NCBI RefSeq assembly: GCF_030848805.1
Contig: NC_092367.1
Span: 19,153,692 to 19,217,691 of the forward strand
Direction of reading: 5' to 3'
Origin: Temnothorax longispinosus
Taxonomy: Eukaryota; Arthropoda; Insecta; Hymenoptera; Formicidae
DNA length: 64,000 nt
Below the pieces are notes generated by a model. That model was not told where the DNA came from and searched no databases. It saw only the letters and a list, made by a program, of their open reading frames with translations. Position 1 is the first letter of the stretch; every line of letters starts with the position of its first letter. The position numbers were made by a program, and so were the translations under genes. Shown piece by piece: positions 37,010 to 49,188 of this stretch.

Positions 37010-37076
37010 AGACCACCTATGCTTTACAATCTAGGACCCCCTCGTTAATCCACCGTCGCCGGGGGGCGATCAGATC
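37010..37076 (+). repeat. Diverged duplicate, copy 1
   Basis: Aligns with 37670-37737. Both begin AGACCACCTATG, carry CTCGTTA exactly 30 bases later, then a CG-CGCCG block and CGATC-GAT, with one 1-nt indel. The CG-rich content makes a chance AT match unlikely. No RNA family or coding frame is recognised in either copy. Confidence 0.45.
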
Positions 37077-37669
37077 GTGCCCTACGCTTTTATGGTATCG
37101 AGGTCAATGCACGAGAGTGTCGTCGAGGCGTGTCGAAGCGTGGTCGAAGGAAGCGCGGTGAAACAATGGATGAGAAACATTAGTGTAGACGAAAATATTG
37201 AAAAAGTTTGTTCAATATAATAATAGAAGGAAAAAAAATTTAATATAAACGCGACTAAATTTTAATTTTGCTTAAAATATCGCTTTAAAAACACTAATCT
37301 TTGCTTGATTGCCTTAAGGATATTGTCAGATAATCCAACTTTTTTGCTAAGTATTATTCGAAAATATTATTTACATCTAAAGGCTGCAGAATAGTCTTTT
37401 AAACATAGAAAAGTTTTTCTAAAAGATTTTCTATTACTGATTTTACCGTAAAAGCTTTACCGGTGCATTTGCTGCACTGTCTTCAAATTCTTTATAACTT
37501 GATTCATTCGTATCGATAAACTATATTTCTGTCTTTCATTAAATTGCGCCGAACTCTAAAGGCATCGCGATATAACATCGTTCTAACGCACTCCTTATCT
37601 CGATTAAGAGTCTAAGTATCGCATATTTCATAGCGCCTGCAACGCGCGATAAGAGCCTGCAGTAGAAAT
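37077..37669. other. Spacer between the two duplicates
   Basis: The first part is GC-balanced and the rest AT-rich. I see nothing recognisable. Confidence 0.5.
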
Positions 37670-37737
37670 AGACCACCTATGTGCGACGATACCGAGACCT
37701 CTCGTTACCCGGCCCGACGCCGCAGGACGATCTGATG
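37670..37737 (+). repeat. Diverged duplicate, copy 2
   Basis: Second copy of 37010-37076, 660 bp downstream in the same orientation. Conservation is highest in GACCACCTATG, CTCGTTA and the CGACGCCG/CGATCTGAT stretch. It may be a repeated regulatory module or an old tandem duplication. Confidence 0.45.
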
Positions 37738-40700
37738 CAGGCCGGTGTCCACTTCCTGCGCACCAACGAGACGCTCTCTCTCTCTTTCCTCGTTCAACCT
37801 CCCATAGCCCTGCTTCTTCTTGATGCTTCGATCTTCTTCCCGACATTTTCGCGAGGCCTTACCTCCTCCTCTCCTCTACGTTCATCGTCTCCTCCTAACA
37901 TCCGCGGTGCAGCACGATCTGTAGGTGGCTCCGTTGATCTCGTTCTTCATATTTATATTCTCATCTGCATATTACGAACGCTGTGCCTTAGAGGTGACGG
38001 CGGCCGGCTAGTTCGTGTTCCCGGACGCCTCGACGGCTGGAATGCGCTGGATTAGATTGCCAACGACGGCGGCATACCTGCCTCGAGCCCGGGACTTGTA
38101 CTTTTTCTCGCGTTGTGACAGCGATTCCTCAGGCCACGATGGAAACGCACGCAGACGTATATACGCGTGGCACTATGGGTGTGCAAATCCGGTAAAGCGG
38201 AACGAAAGAAGGCCTCGCAAAAAATCCTGTCAGATGTCAGAGCACTGACAATACCGAGTTGAAACATTCTTAGCACGCTGTTCAACCTTTGATCATTTTT
38301 CCCTCTCCAAACGCCCATCATCGTTCGTTTACCCCTTTTGCTGATCCTCTGTGTTTTATTTTGTATAAAAATTCTTCTGCATAAATACAAGCAATTGTTC
38401 TCTATAAAAATAGGATCAGCAAAAAGATAATAAACGATGGATATTTGAACCTAATTTATTTTGTATCTTTATATTTTTATAAATATTTTAGATATGAATA
38501 ATTTCTGAATAAAAATTTTTATTTCCAATAATAAAAACTTCTTACTCATTTCAAACTATTTCATCGTCTTATTTTTATCGTACATTTCAAATTATCTTAT
38601 CACGCGTTGCAAGTAATCCCTATTTTATATATTAATATCTTGTCGCCTGTACCATTTAACCGTGACTTACGTTTGCAATGTATCAAAATCTGACATTAAC
38701 ATGTGATAATTCCGCTGGAGAGCGAAATAAATCTTTAGACGAATATTGCAGAAATTTATAGACCTGTCTATAGCCAACATATATATCATATATTTTTCCG
38801 TGAAAATCTTATTCAGTGGTAAACGAGCAAAAACGTATTACCAGACGGCCATTACGTATTCGTTTGTGAGCTCTAGTACGGCGATCATTATCGCTTCAAT
38901 GAACTCTGCTTCTTCGTCCTGGCGATTCCGACCGTAGGCGTGCATTAGAATTAACCCGTTTACCGTCGCCATCGTGAAATACTATGGCGTTTCCAATTAA
39001 TGGACACTAAAGAAAGACATTTGTGCTACCGCTGAACGACTCGATAGACTTCGTAGCTCTAAAGAAAACACACGCCTAGGAAAGTCGTTGAGAATCCGTG
39101 CTCGCCATGCTCGATACTTGCACGCTTGATTAGCGCGGACCCGCATGTAATTACATCGCGATTTATCACAACAATTGCAACTTCTCCACTTTAATCTTTA
39201 TTTAAAAAATATATTTTCTAAAGATATTTGAGTAATATAATCTTTCTCTTACATAAGAAAGAAAAACTTATAAAATAAAAAAAATTTTTAATTGCTATTC
39301 AATTAGGCATTAAAAATATTAGAAAAATGGAATTTAAACCGAGAATTAATCGTAATATTAAGAAAGAGAAGGTCAACAAAGGAAAAGAAAAAGAGAGATA
39401 CCTACGTCGAATAACGCTTAAACTTTAGAAAAATCGAGTGCATATCGATATAGATATTTTCGTAATATCGACAATTAGGGAATTCAATTTTCTACAGCGC
39501 AAAAACCTCTAATATTTTTACAATCTCAACGATCACAGAGTTCAATTTTCTGCGGAAAAAAACACACAGGAGTAATCGAAATTCGCTACGTTTCTCGACG
39601 TATGCGGTCTTTCTTCCGCGCTTACGAAATCGCGATGCAAAAACGTTGATCGAATCCGTCGCTGATGCAACACGCAGTTTCTAGATAGATGGGATTTTGC
39701 CGTTGGAAGAATTCTAAGAGTATCATGGCGAGCACGTGTATACGCACGACCATTGCAAACCGCAGTTATTTTTCTGGCGGACTCGTTGAGCCAGAATAAA
39801 ACGTATAAGCTCCTCCCGAGCGACCGACAACCAAACGATAGGTATAATGTTACTAGAAAGACGCGCTCTGTAAGCTGCTACAAAAATGCTCGCCGCTAAA
39901 AAGAATCTTCGCAACGAGCAACAAATCTGACGTCAACTCGATCTTCGGAAAAGGAATCGCGGTTCACTGACATGCTGCTTCTGCTCGTAACTTAAACCTT
40001 AGTCAGCGATACGCGGGGAGTTCGTGGAGGATGCGTCATCATGTCCACGTTCGCTGCATTTTGATCTATCTTAGGTTTCACCTTTAAAATTCTGGAATTA
40101 TAAATTGTAATATGCTCATAGTCATCTGAAATATTACATCCAAACGCGTTTTGAAATTTTGACTCAAACATGTTTCACTTTAAAGTAATCAATTAATTTC
40201 CAGTATTCTAAAATAACTCTATTCTAATATAAAATAAGCTATAAAGTATTTTGCTAACGCTATTAAAAAAATATTTAGCAAATTTTTCTTGTAAAAATTG
40301 TTTCGGAAACTCTTCCAAACTCTACAATTTACTTTCACCTGTTTTAGAAAAGGCTCAAGCGTTAGAAAGGGACCGGAACATCGCATTTAGAAATATCTTC
40401 CTTTCGCCGCTTGAACAAAAATGCGACGTAAATGTACTTGAGATAGTACAGCGCGATTTAATCATCGTGGAAGTGAAAGATCGGACGAAAAGAGTTAGAA
40501 TGTCTCAGCGCAATCTAGGGATCGTCCCATTTCCGCCGTTCAACCCTTCTCGCGCGCATTGTCGTCGGCAAAAGTTTCTCTCTCATTATTTCCGAAACGG
40601 CCGTTATTACACGAGGAATCCTCGACAGGAAGAGATCGCGAAAGACTGATTTGTCATCTCACAAATTGGTATTTAATATGTGGCTGTCGATCTTTCGAAA

Positions 40701-42066
40701 GTCATTTCTCTTTTATTTATCTTCACGAACAACGTAGAAAAAGTAAAGTATTGCTTATATATATGTTCCAGACTTTTTTCTCTTAAAAGAAAAAATATAC
40801 AATATAATCTATATAACTATATCAATAGTAATTATATTACTAAATGCAATAGCTTAATAATCAGATTCATAATTAAAGTAGAAAGACAAATAATATATGT
40901 TTCAAGATTAGAAAACGCAATGCTCTAAAATCATAGACATTCTTTAGAGAGATTTCTTAATACAGAATGACATTTAAATTAAAAAAAATTAATAAGAATG
41001 ACACTCCCCAGTAAATTTAATGAGTGGAGAAGGAACTAGCTTTTACTCGCGGATAAGAACCAAATTAATTACTCGAAACTAACGAACCCACAACAATTTG
41101 TAACTGCTTCCTCAATACTTTCATCGGGAGATCGCCACGCCGGCGGGATGGACCGTTCATTAATTGCTCGAAATTGACGGGCAAGCTTGGGATAGCATCG
41201 AGCCAGTCCCCCGGAGCTGCCCTCGTCTCCGCCCAGCTAGAAAGTGGCACCTCTCGAACTTTAATAAACGAGATGGGTTCCCTGATATCCACGAAACGGC
41301 CGGTTGCAACCGAGGCAGAAACGGGAAAGATGCGAGAAAAAGAGAACGAAGTAAGTGCGAAAAAATTCCAGGAGAAAGGGAAATCCTCTTAACCCCTAAC
41401 CTTAACCGGCGAAAAGACGATGAAATCGACCGCAGATTTAAATAGCTATTCTGAGATAGGGGGTAACACTATGTATGTGTATAATAGAATCGAGAGTAAA
41501 GTTAAAATTAAGCCAAGATTAATCTTCTCGTGCTGTAGAATTTCTGAATTCCTAGCATATCTACATTAAACTATACATATAACTATGTAAATTTATATAG
41601 TATTATAGTAATTATGCTAATGTATTGATCTAATTTCTTAGAAATTGTACTCTACTTTTAATTAATTAAAAAAAGAAATCGAATTATAAATATTTTATTT
41701 CAAAAATATGCCCAATTAAAAAATTTTAATATTCAATATTTAATATATATTAAGGAAATATTATATATATTATTTATTAAGGGATATTAATATGGCAATA
41801 CGCAACTTTACTCGAAAACATGCTATCTAGAAAAAGAATGATGAGTCACCGAAAAAATCGTCGCCTCTTCTCCAATGTTTACTACACGCGCTAACTCTCC
41901 AACGTTCATGCATATGTATCGCGTACTTTTGCGACTCTGGCAAGTCAAGGCGCGCGTGTTTATCAAGCTGCACTTCTTGCCGGGCAAGAACAACCATACA
42001 AGTGTCCCGGTGTGCAACTAACGACGGTATCATTAATATAACTTTGCCTGAGCCTAAGACGCAACT
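37738..42066. other. Non-coding stretch, nothing recognised
   Basis: The plus-strand frame at 40251-40649 spans 132 codons of balanced composition but opens with TTG and has its first ATG only near codon 84. Without splice sites or a known motif I do not call it. The patches at 37740-38250 and 41070-41400 are GC-rich. CGGCCAT occurs near 38846. Confidence 0.55.
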
Positions 42067-42116
42067 GGACGCAACCGCGTACGAATCGCGTACGCAATGG
42101 GCTGCGGTTGCAGTCC
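42067..42116. repeat. Two-tier hairpin in GC-rich sequence
   Basis: GGAC and GCAACC (42067-42076) pair with GGTTGC and GTCC (42106-42116) with one bulged A. Inside, GCGTACG (42077-42083) pairs with CGTACGC (42089-42095) around AATCG. A 10-nt internal asymmetry separates the helices. It could be a structured RNA element. The size approaches a small pre-miRNA but the asymmetry is unfavourable. Confidence 0.55.
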
Positions 42117-45100
42117 GGGAGAGTGATGCATCGCACGGCGCAACTCTCGCGCGGTCTTCCCGAGCGTCACAATGCGCCTCGGCGGATGGGGACATTAATC
42201 CTTTGCCGGGTCTTAACGTCCGGCGCTTTCTGCGAGGGCTCTCCGACGGTAAGCAGTAGCAACACGAACCGCCCTCAGGAGTCCTAACGTTGGTAAGATC
42301 CTCTCGGCGTAAGAGGATACTCGGCAGGACGGCCGGTTGCCGGATAACGCTCTAAGCGTGGCGGACGGCTCGAAAGAGCTACTATTACTCACAGAGAGGT
42401 CCTCATTATCCTCGCGGGCTCGCACCGTGATAAGCACATTTGATCTCTTCGCCGAGTTTAACCTACGTTCCTAACTTTAAGATGCGCTTAATTATACATA
42501 GTGAAAGTACACGTTAACATCGCGCACGGACGCGAGCAGTCAGTAATTTCGAGGCGTGAGACAGATTGCAGAATGTACGTGTTGGAAATTGTAATTTAAA
42601 GTATCAGTGCTTCATAAAATGCAGTTAAAAAGTAACTGTCATTTTTTTTCAAGTGCAATGTCTCTGTATCCCTTTAGGATTAAAATAATTAAAAATAATA
42701 TAAAAATATATGTATGTAAAATTATTCTTTTATACTAATAATATAGCATATAAAAATGTCTACTTCACACACAGCTATCGTCGCATTATACTCATAATAA
42801 TAATTATTATTATTATTAAATAACGATAGGTATCTCCAAATCGACCATAATTCAAACGTGCTCTCTTATGAGATAAATTACGCGTGAAAATTAGGCAAGC
42901 ATTGCAGTATGAAAGCTATGTGATTCTAATCTCTCATTTAACTTCCATTCATCACAAATTCATGTATCCAACGTACAAATCATAGTCAGGTTGCGCTACT
43001 CCGAAGACGAGATCCTGACATTATCTAAAATCGACGGGCTGCAACGCGCCGTTCCGGTCCGAATATTTATTTCGCGAGCGAGCAAATTTAATCTCCGATG
43101 AGACACGAGTCGCTACGCCCAATAAGGAGAGACATCTGACACCAAATCGAGGAGGGAATCTTTAGATATACATGTAAGATAAACTTTGTCAACCTTTCGG
43201 CACGACATTGAGCGTGAAACGGCCGCGGTTGCATCTTCCTCCGAAAATGCACTTAGTTGCACTCTCCTCTTGACAGCATCTACTCGTTCGATTTGAAAGT
43301 TACACGCAAAAAACAAGTAGCCCCTTCGAAAGCGGCCCGTTTTAGAACATACAAAAAAAATAAAGGGTGAAGCGTTTGGGCGGGACTTAATCTAATCGGT
43401 GTCAAAGCTCTGATGGGATTTCTTGCTTTGGTTCTCTCGTGTGTCACATAAGAACGGAGATTTGCATGATTATTCAGCGCTATTAGCATGCCGACACACG
43501 ATAATACTGCCATTTAAAGTTGATTCTTTATATCTTTGTTAGAAATTGCATAGAAAGCTACTCTCGCGCTCTAAAAACACGTTTCAAAGGATAAATTTAA
43601 TCCCTTATATTTTTGAATATTCAAAGAATCGTTAATTGTATAGAAAAGAATATTTAAAAAATTGTAAAAATGCAAATTAGATCATTTCTTTCTGTCCTTC
43701 TCAAATATTTCTCGAATTTCATTTACATATAAATTTTCGGGTATTCGAATAAAAATTCGTAAAAAAGCAATATATGGTATTTCGAATAAAATATAGATTC
43801 TAATAAAACTAATGAAAAACCTGGCTCATTTCATGCTGCGCAACTAAATAATTATTACAGACGCGAGTCATGGTTAATATATAGATTTCAATATGCGTGA
43901 GCTCCGCATGTCGCAATAGCAACTTCAATAGTAACGTTGCGTTCGCTATGTTATGCTTATTACAAAACACTCGTAACCATCGTGAAGGTAATATCGAAAG
44001 AAGAGCAGAAGATTATGCCCCTCAATTAGGAACGCTCGAGGTACGCGGGAAGGCAGATATCTACCGCACATCTAACCCAAGATGATCGAGTTCATTGTTG
44101 GCTCTAACTCTCGATAAAGTCTTTGTCCTTCTCTATTCCTCGCGCCCCGCCGCGCTTGCGGCTATTGTTCGGAGTCAGGGTAATTAGCGGACCTTGGAAT
44201 AACGTCTTCGCCTGCCGACCAACGACTCGTGCCTCATACTGCAGGTCCGCGATTCCTCGTCCGCGAGGCGTTTAAAGATTTCAGATGTGAGATAAGCGAG
44301 GCTCTAGCTTCAATCGGCTGAATATAAATTGAACGTCGTGTCAGCGAAATATCGGTCAATGCTGAAGAATCCCGAAGATTAGATCAAGACTTTATTACCG
44401 CGTTTTTTTCCAACAAGTCTTTTTCTTGCGGCAAATTCATCCGATTTATTCTTAATAAAAATAAATCAAGAACGAGAAAAATTATAGGAATTATAAATAT
44501 AATATTTCTTACTTGCTGATATAAAATTGCACAAACAATATATCTTATCGTATAATATTTCCATAAAATTTCTGTTTTTTTTTTTAATTTCGTATATTTT
44601 GGGATTGGAACCAGATTGTCCGGAAAAAGTGCATAATAATTTAATATTGTGTGTAATTTTTTGGAAAAATGTCAAAAATAATCTAACTCTAAAGTAATTC
44701 GGGACTAAGACCAACAGAAACGGAGCCGCATATCTCTCGAGAGCTATGATTACATCTCGAGACGGAAAGCTAGCCAAGGAATTAGTCTGGCAGGAGGAAG
44801 TACGCCTTCGCGTGAAACGTGACCACCCGGAGCAATCCCGGCCGCTGCAGCGCAAAGCTTCTGCATGATCGAGGACGCGTTGCAGAGAATGTCTGCTATA
44901 TCTGCTCACGTGTACAAGCCGCGCATCACGAGACGAGACGAGGCGCATCTCCATAATAATTCGTTTCTCGGAAGAGAAACGAGCAACTTCGCAATTAGAC
45001 CCAACCTTGAAGCCGAACGATACATCTCAGTTTGGCAATTTTGTGCCGGCGCAAAGTCATCACGCGAGAAGCATAATCACGAAAATTGTCAGAATTTCCT

Positions 45101-47116
45101 GAAAGGAGCCGTTACGCGTCGTCACGGAAAGAAGCAAGCGGGACCCGTTTGATTATCAATTGATTACAAAATACGACATCGTAAATCGCAGCTTCTTAAT
45201 CATCCTCGCGAGAAATTGATGTAGTAGCTGCGGTAACTTCGCAAACGTACCACAAATTACAACACGACGAGACAGATATTACCTCTTGGAAGAATTTTAC
45301 AGACTGCAATGCAGTTTCAATTAAACCAGACAAAGTTTCAAGTGCAAAAAAAGAGTTGTCAAAAAAATAAAAGCATCTAAAATAAAAATCAACTCAATCG
45401 TATAGCATTGTCGAAGGCAAGAAATATTTGTCTCTAGCGCGTCATATATTTCGATTGATTATGCAATTAGAGATGAAACTGGGTGAAACACTGTACCAAC
45501 ATCAGCGACGTGATTGGCCCGCATCGAGGTCCGCATGAAATTCAAGCTATCAAGAAAATTACAGAGTTCCAACTTGTACGTCAGTTTTTCATGTTGATTG
45601 ATTCTCGAAATTTGTTTATTCGTCGGAGTCATTCGCCGTTCGTACCGAAAATGAATGGCGAACGTTGATGGAGGTCCTTTGCATACGTCCAGGCCACACC
45701 GCGTTGCACGATTTATTATACAATGTCCCGTAGCAAGTGCATCATCGCCGGCGGGGGAACACGCAATACTCTTGATTAGTTAATCGAAACGGCGGCGGTG
45801 CTGCATCCTTTCTCGCGAGCGTACAAAGAAATCGCGACTGTACACCTCGCGGGTCATTAATCAATGCCACGAAAGGATATCCGAGCGTATTGCTGATTGC
45901 CGCGCGGATAAGCTCATCATCCTTTTAACCCCAAGAAGAAAAGCAGAGTCCTAATGGACAAGCGATTTTGATGAACCGTCGTAAAAGACCATCCGTTCGT
46001 TATCGCGTAAGCTGCTGTAATTACACAAAGCTTAGTCTCGAAAAAAATTAAAAATTCCCCTGCTCTTTTTCTTGATATTAATACAATAATAGTATATAAT
46101 TATAATATAAAAATATGCACACACTACAAAATTAATATAATATAAAATATCATATTATTTAGTATAGCTAAAGCAATTAAACTCCATCTCTAATGTAATC
46201 AATCTTTACCTAATGTACAAGTAATTTATTAAATCTTTAATTAACTTTAATATTATCAGAAGTATAGGAAGTATAAGAAACTCAGAGAGACGTCATTCTC
46301 TGTGGAATGTCTAATGGTTCTGCATAGTTCAGTAAATCAGGAAAAAGTATCGCGTTCAGGTTAACGGATCTCGTTGCACGCCATTCGCTTTTCACAAGCA
46401 ACTCTTGGCGAAAGGATGAATTCCTACCGTACACCGTGAGCTTAGATTGCCCAGGAACGTTCTGTTACTGCAACGAATACAAATCGCATCGTAATGCCTA
46501 TGCAACGCGTGCGTACTTCAAACATTGGCGTCGATTCCTTAACTCATTAATGACTGCGCGCAAAACTATATAGAATACAAGAAGCTCGCGGAAGCATTTA
46601 CTTTGTCTGTTATTGTCTGGTTTCATCGTCTGGTAGAATAACTCTAGCCAGCAGACTATCATTACGTACACGCATACATTTGCATAGTTGCGTTTTCCGC
46701 TGCGCACCGATACTACCGGGTAATTTAAGAGACTTACAAATGTTATCTGTTCTCGTTTGTAAATGTATTGCGAAAGATAAGCAATTTTCCTTGGGTCGAA
46801 TCTAATGGATGACAGCTCCTAAATTGATTCTCACGCTATAGAAAGTATCACGATTAATTAATCACTGTATCAATTACATCGTTTGCATTATTGCTGCAAT
46901 AAACATTTAAATTAAATCAGAAATGGGGGAATAGAAGATTATTTTCCTAAATATTTCCACATAATAAAAGATCTAATATTTCTGTTATAATAAAAGAAGA
47001 AGAATAATTTCATCTGTTACTCGCTGTAATTACGACGAACCCATTTCTTTCTCACGACGCATACCGGTGATCCGTGATACGAGGATCACCGTAGATTCAT
47101 TGCACGCTAATGGGGT
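42117..47116. other. Non-coding stretch with minor structure
   Basis: An (AAT)/(ATT) run lies at about 42794-42818. TCGTTTCTC/GAGAAACGA at 44961-44982 forms a 9-bp stem with a GGAA tetraloop. CGGTGATCC/GGATCACCG lies at 47065-47091. The 162-codon minus-strand frame at 44466-44954, longest in the window, has low-complexity Lys/Asn/Tyr ends and no motif. The block at 45740-45940 mixes GC-rich sequence with TTGATTAGTTAATC and TCATTAATCAAT. Confidence 0.5.
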
Positions 47117-47289
47117 CATTGTTATTAATAATTTTCATCCCGGGCTCTCTCGCTCCCACGAAACTGACTCTCCCGCGCGCGATGATCCCGGGATCGTGAT
47201 AGAAGCATGCGATTGAATTGTTTCTGGATCATTAATTGCCGTTTCGACGTAGGAATGCCGCCGACTACACGGGAGGGATCATTATTGTG
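47117..47289. promoter_or_regulatory. Sox/homeodomain-type motif cluster
   Basis: CATTGTT followed by ATTAATAAT (47117-47132), CATTAATTGCC (47230-47240) and CATTATTGTG (47280-47289) lie in a GC-richer block with a perfect GATCCCGGGATC palindrome (47184-47195). CATTGTT is the Sox HMG core and ATTAAT or TAATTG suit POU or homeodomain factors. Enhancer function is inference. Confidence 0.3.
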
Positions 47290-49138
47290 CCACCAACTGG
47301 AACACCAGCGTGACGATCGAGTCTTCGGCGTTGATCGAATTTGCTAAATTATTGCAACGTCGATCGCTGCCGATAGAATCGGCTTCACGATGATTGAATA
47401 GTGTTTATGACTCAACAATCGTGAGAAGCAAATTTTCATGGTGTACTAATGTAAAACCTGCGCATTTATTACTTAATTTGTAAAAAATTAAGCATGTCCA
47501 AAAAAAATTGACGAGACACACCGGCTCGGCGATGTAAATCAGCAGGCTAAACAGAATACTCGAGATTGATGCGATTTCTCAAGAAAACATGACGCGTTGC
47601 ACATCGTCGAGTAATCAAACGTGATCTCATCCCGTTTCCAACAATTGTGCAATTGCTACCTCGCAGCGAGAAAATCACGACGTTGTAATCAAAACTACAA
47701 TTTTCCACCTAATGCATACTATCAATATCGGCGCTTACGCTTATATCATGACTACTGAATGTCAAGAACGTAATTAACCCTTTCTACACGTGGAATAAAT
47801 CTTTACCTTAGCCTGCTTATTTCGTGTCAATCATGCCACATCTTCCTCAGATATCTCGTAATTTACAAGTTATATGAAAGTCTGATGAAGGGGTAACTCC
47901 TTATAGTCTTTATCCCAGCAATAAATATGTATTGTGGAATTAAATTTTCTTCGAAGACTAGGCTGAGTACCTAGTTCTCTCGATAAAACTGACTACTGTA
48001 GATTACGCTTCAGAAATCACCTCTTTAATCTGATTGTAAGAGGAGTATTGTTATGAGCTCCAAACCTAGATAAACAGCTGGTTTTATCGCGTATCACAAC
48101 CTATTTGTTAGGCTATAATGGCGGGAGAAAGAGGAAGAAAGCGTGAGAGGCGATTCGTATATCATTCTCGGTCGTAAAAGCTTGACGAATGACGGCAGCA
48201 AGAGAAAAATTAATCTTGACGTGAGTTAACCTCGAGACTTATCAGATCGACGGAGGTGAATCAAAATTCAGCGGATTCACGGTTCGCGAAGTCTATTTCG
48301 AAAAATATCCTGACATCTCTTCTATATTAAAAATGTTTTCGAAACTAAAAGATATGATACAAATATAGACTAAATTGTGTTTGATCGAAAAAATGTTCTC
48401 TAAAAATAAATATTTATTGTACTAAAATACAATTGTACTAAAATTCTTACTTTTCGCATAAATATTTTTCTTTAACATATACCACGATTGTTTTTTGCAA
48501 TTTATATCCCTCGTGAATATATCTTGTAAAATATTTGCTAATTTATGTTTTTACGAGCCATTAGGCACGAAATGTTTAAAGTCTTCCACGCCGAGAAGCT
48601 AAACATGCATGTTATCGAGACACGTCCTCGCCCTCGTTTTCACCGCATTTGTATATAGAAGAATTTACATATCTCAAGCTAATACTTTGGTTACATAATC
48701 CGCGACGACGGTATTGTCGCGGCCAGTTAGAACAGAAGTGCCGTTCGCTGCGACGAGTGAAAAGATTCACTGTTATCGCGACTCGAGGGAGGTGGAGATG
48801 CCATGTTAAAGAAAAAAGCGAGTTTCTCGAAATGAGGACAACGACACAATGGACCAAGGGGAGGCACGGCTTTCGGCTACATTGTGGACGACGATGAAAG
48901 CAGTTTCTGCCGGATATGGGTGCCACTTCCCTTTCCCATCCGGGACGTACATCCAAAGACGAGATCGTCAGAAATTGGATTGACGGCGACGCGTGTGAAA
49001 GATCATATAAAGTCGTTCTCTTGCGAAACCAAATTATTATTGATCGCGGTATCTTCCTCGCTCGATAATTTCTCTTTCGCACAATATATAATTCTTAAAA
49101 ATACATTTTTTAAACAATTATCCCAAACGTGTGTCACA
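47290..49138. other. Non-coding stretch, nothing recognised
   Basis: The minus-strand frame at 48612-49082 spans 156 codons, is Arg/Ser-rich and overlaps plus-strand frames of similar length. No motif or splice context supports it. Confidence 0.5.
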
Positions 49139-49188
49139 TTAATATAATAATAATTATGTTAATAATCACGTTAATATAATAATAATTA
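49139..49188 (+). repeat. Tandem pair of an 18-nt AT motif
   Basis: TTAATATAATAATAATTA occurs at 49139-49156 and 49171-49188, a 32-nt period with a conserved-looking spacer containing GTTAATAATCACG. Confidence 0.85.

Noticed and set aside
40251..40649. 132-codon plus-strand frame with balanced composition
   Set aside because: Opens with TTG, first ATG is late, and no acceptor or recognisable motif is present.
44466..44954. Longest open frame, 162 codons, minus strand
   Set aside because: Composition shifts from Arg/Ser-rich to Lys/Asn/Tyr-rich with local base content, with no motif, splice sites or start context.
47770..47790. TTAACCCTTT resembling a piggyBac-type end, also near 16807 and 59369
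   Set aside because: No inverted partner at a sensible distance and no further terminal motif.
48612..49082. 156-codon minus-strand frame
   Set aside because: Arg/Ser-rich chance frame overlapped by plus-strand frames of similar quality.
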